IMG/VR virus record: IMGVR_UViG_3300021182_000018
Coordinates: 1-57,385 of that record
Length of the DNA stretch: 57,385 bases
Source: a virus
Direction: 5' to 3' (one strand)
Below the pieces are notes generated by a model, which made no database searches, had not been told where the DNA came from, and was given only the letters and a program-made list of their open reading frames with translations. Made by a program: the position numbers and the translations under genes. Below are positions 57,271 through 57,385 of the stretch, piece after piece; positions within the stretch are counted from its first letter, which is position 1, and the number at the start of each line of letters is the position of its first letter.

Positions 57271-57385
57271 TTTCCTAGCCCATAGAAGAATGTAGAACAT
57301 TCGACTTTTTAGGTTTCGGTTGGCCCGAAGGGGCAGACGGAGTTAAGCGTCTTGGGCTAACTACAAAGCCCTTTATCCTGTTTTC
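57271..57385 (+). other. Tandem hairpins at the right window edge
   Basis: No ORF. Four consecutive short hairpins: GAATGT-AGA-ACATTC (about 57288-57302), GCCC-GAAG-GGGC (about 57324-57335), AGACG/CGTCT (about 57336-57353) and GGGCT/AGCCC (about 57354-57372). The GC content is higher than in surrounding DNA. May be a structured RNA or a composite terminator; the window ends before this can be told. Confidence 0.45.

Noticed and set aside
57350-57372. Piece of 16S rRNA (GGGCTAACTAC resembles the 530 region)
   Set aside because: The match is only about 11 nt and the surrounding sequence is unrelated.
56459-57385. Second HNH gene as an intron in gene 23
   Set aside because: Gene 23 ends with a normal stop and a strong terminator before the HNH gene, so no exon is interrupted.
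57310-57385. tRNA gene at the window end
   Set aside because: The hairpins do not assemble into a cloverleaf (loops of 8 nt, no matching acceptor stem, no T-loop consensus).

Overview
The window is a 57 kb, AT-rich piece of the genome of a tailed phage of the T4 superfamily (contractile-tailed, lytic type). The evidence is a nearly full set of recognisable T4 core genes: primase gp61, ssDNA-binding gp32, helicase loader gp59-like, gp33-like coactivator, helicase gp41, recombinase UvsX, DNA polymerase gp43, gp47, late sigma gp55, gp46, UvsY, UvsW, neck gp14-like, portal gp20, prohead protease gp21, scaffold gp22 and major capsid protein gp23. Sequence divergence, gene order and the accessory genes suggest a lineage far from T4 itself. 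The host cannot be read from the window; strong sigma-70-type promoters and Shine-Dalgarno sites point to an ordinary bacterium, and the sugar genes weakly suggest a Gram-negative one.

Layout. (1) 1-850: a partial phage gene and an IS607-type recombinase with a 31-codon tnpB stump, flanked by a 17-bp direct repeat. (2) 859-13466, minus strand: a long, tightly packed operon of sugar genes (two GT11, GT17, two GT2, GT4-like, CgeB-like, WavE-like, DUF5672 and DUF3431 proteins, TylF-type methyltransferase, HAD-nucleotidyltransferase fusion, cupin, RmlD-like reductase and an RfbH/E1-type dehydrase). (3) 13463-16300: small proteins, including a tandem family ending in a KIS motif, and the primase. 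(4) 16573-33600, minus strand: replication, recombination and late-transcription genes, broken by a zinc-repeat homing endonuclease (20308-21981) and a row of six tiny genes (26115-27331). (5) 33601-35108: divergence point with an HNH endonuclease and about 900 nt of hairpin-rich noncoding DNA. (6) 35109-57270, plus strand: uvsY, four small proteins with capsid-targeting-like N termini, uvsW, neck protein, three fibre genes, then the head module 20-(fusion head protein)-67-like-21-22-23, with GIY-YIG and HNH homing endonucleases inserted.

Regulation is unusually legible. Eight sites share a 29-bp early-promoter design: TTGACA-like -35, exactly 17 bp of spacer containing AGATTAAA or a close variant, and a TACAAT-like -10. 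A ninth site lacks the spacer motif. Structural and mobile genes are preceded by T4-type late promoters (NATAAATA), fitting the gp55/gp33 genes in the window. At several of these the promoter lies in the loop of a hairpin whose 3' arm holds the ribosome-binding site, the arrangement that in T4 silences read-through early transcripts and frees the late ones. Clear intrinsic terminators follow gp32, the internal-protein genes, gp21, gp22 and gp23.

Most noteworthy: a probable set of internal (ejected) head proteins, recognised by short N-terminal leaders ending in L/I-x-E protease sites; a head protein with a fibre-like C-terminal domain; a promoter-terminator pair defining a possible 80-nt RNA upstream of uvsW; phage-borne deoxysugar genes; and two homing-endonuclease genes whose 3' ends are built from early-promoter DNA.
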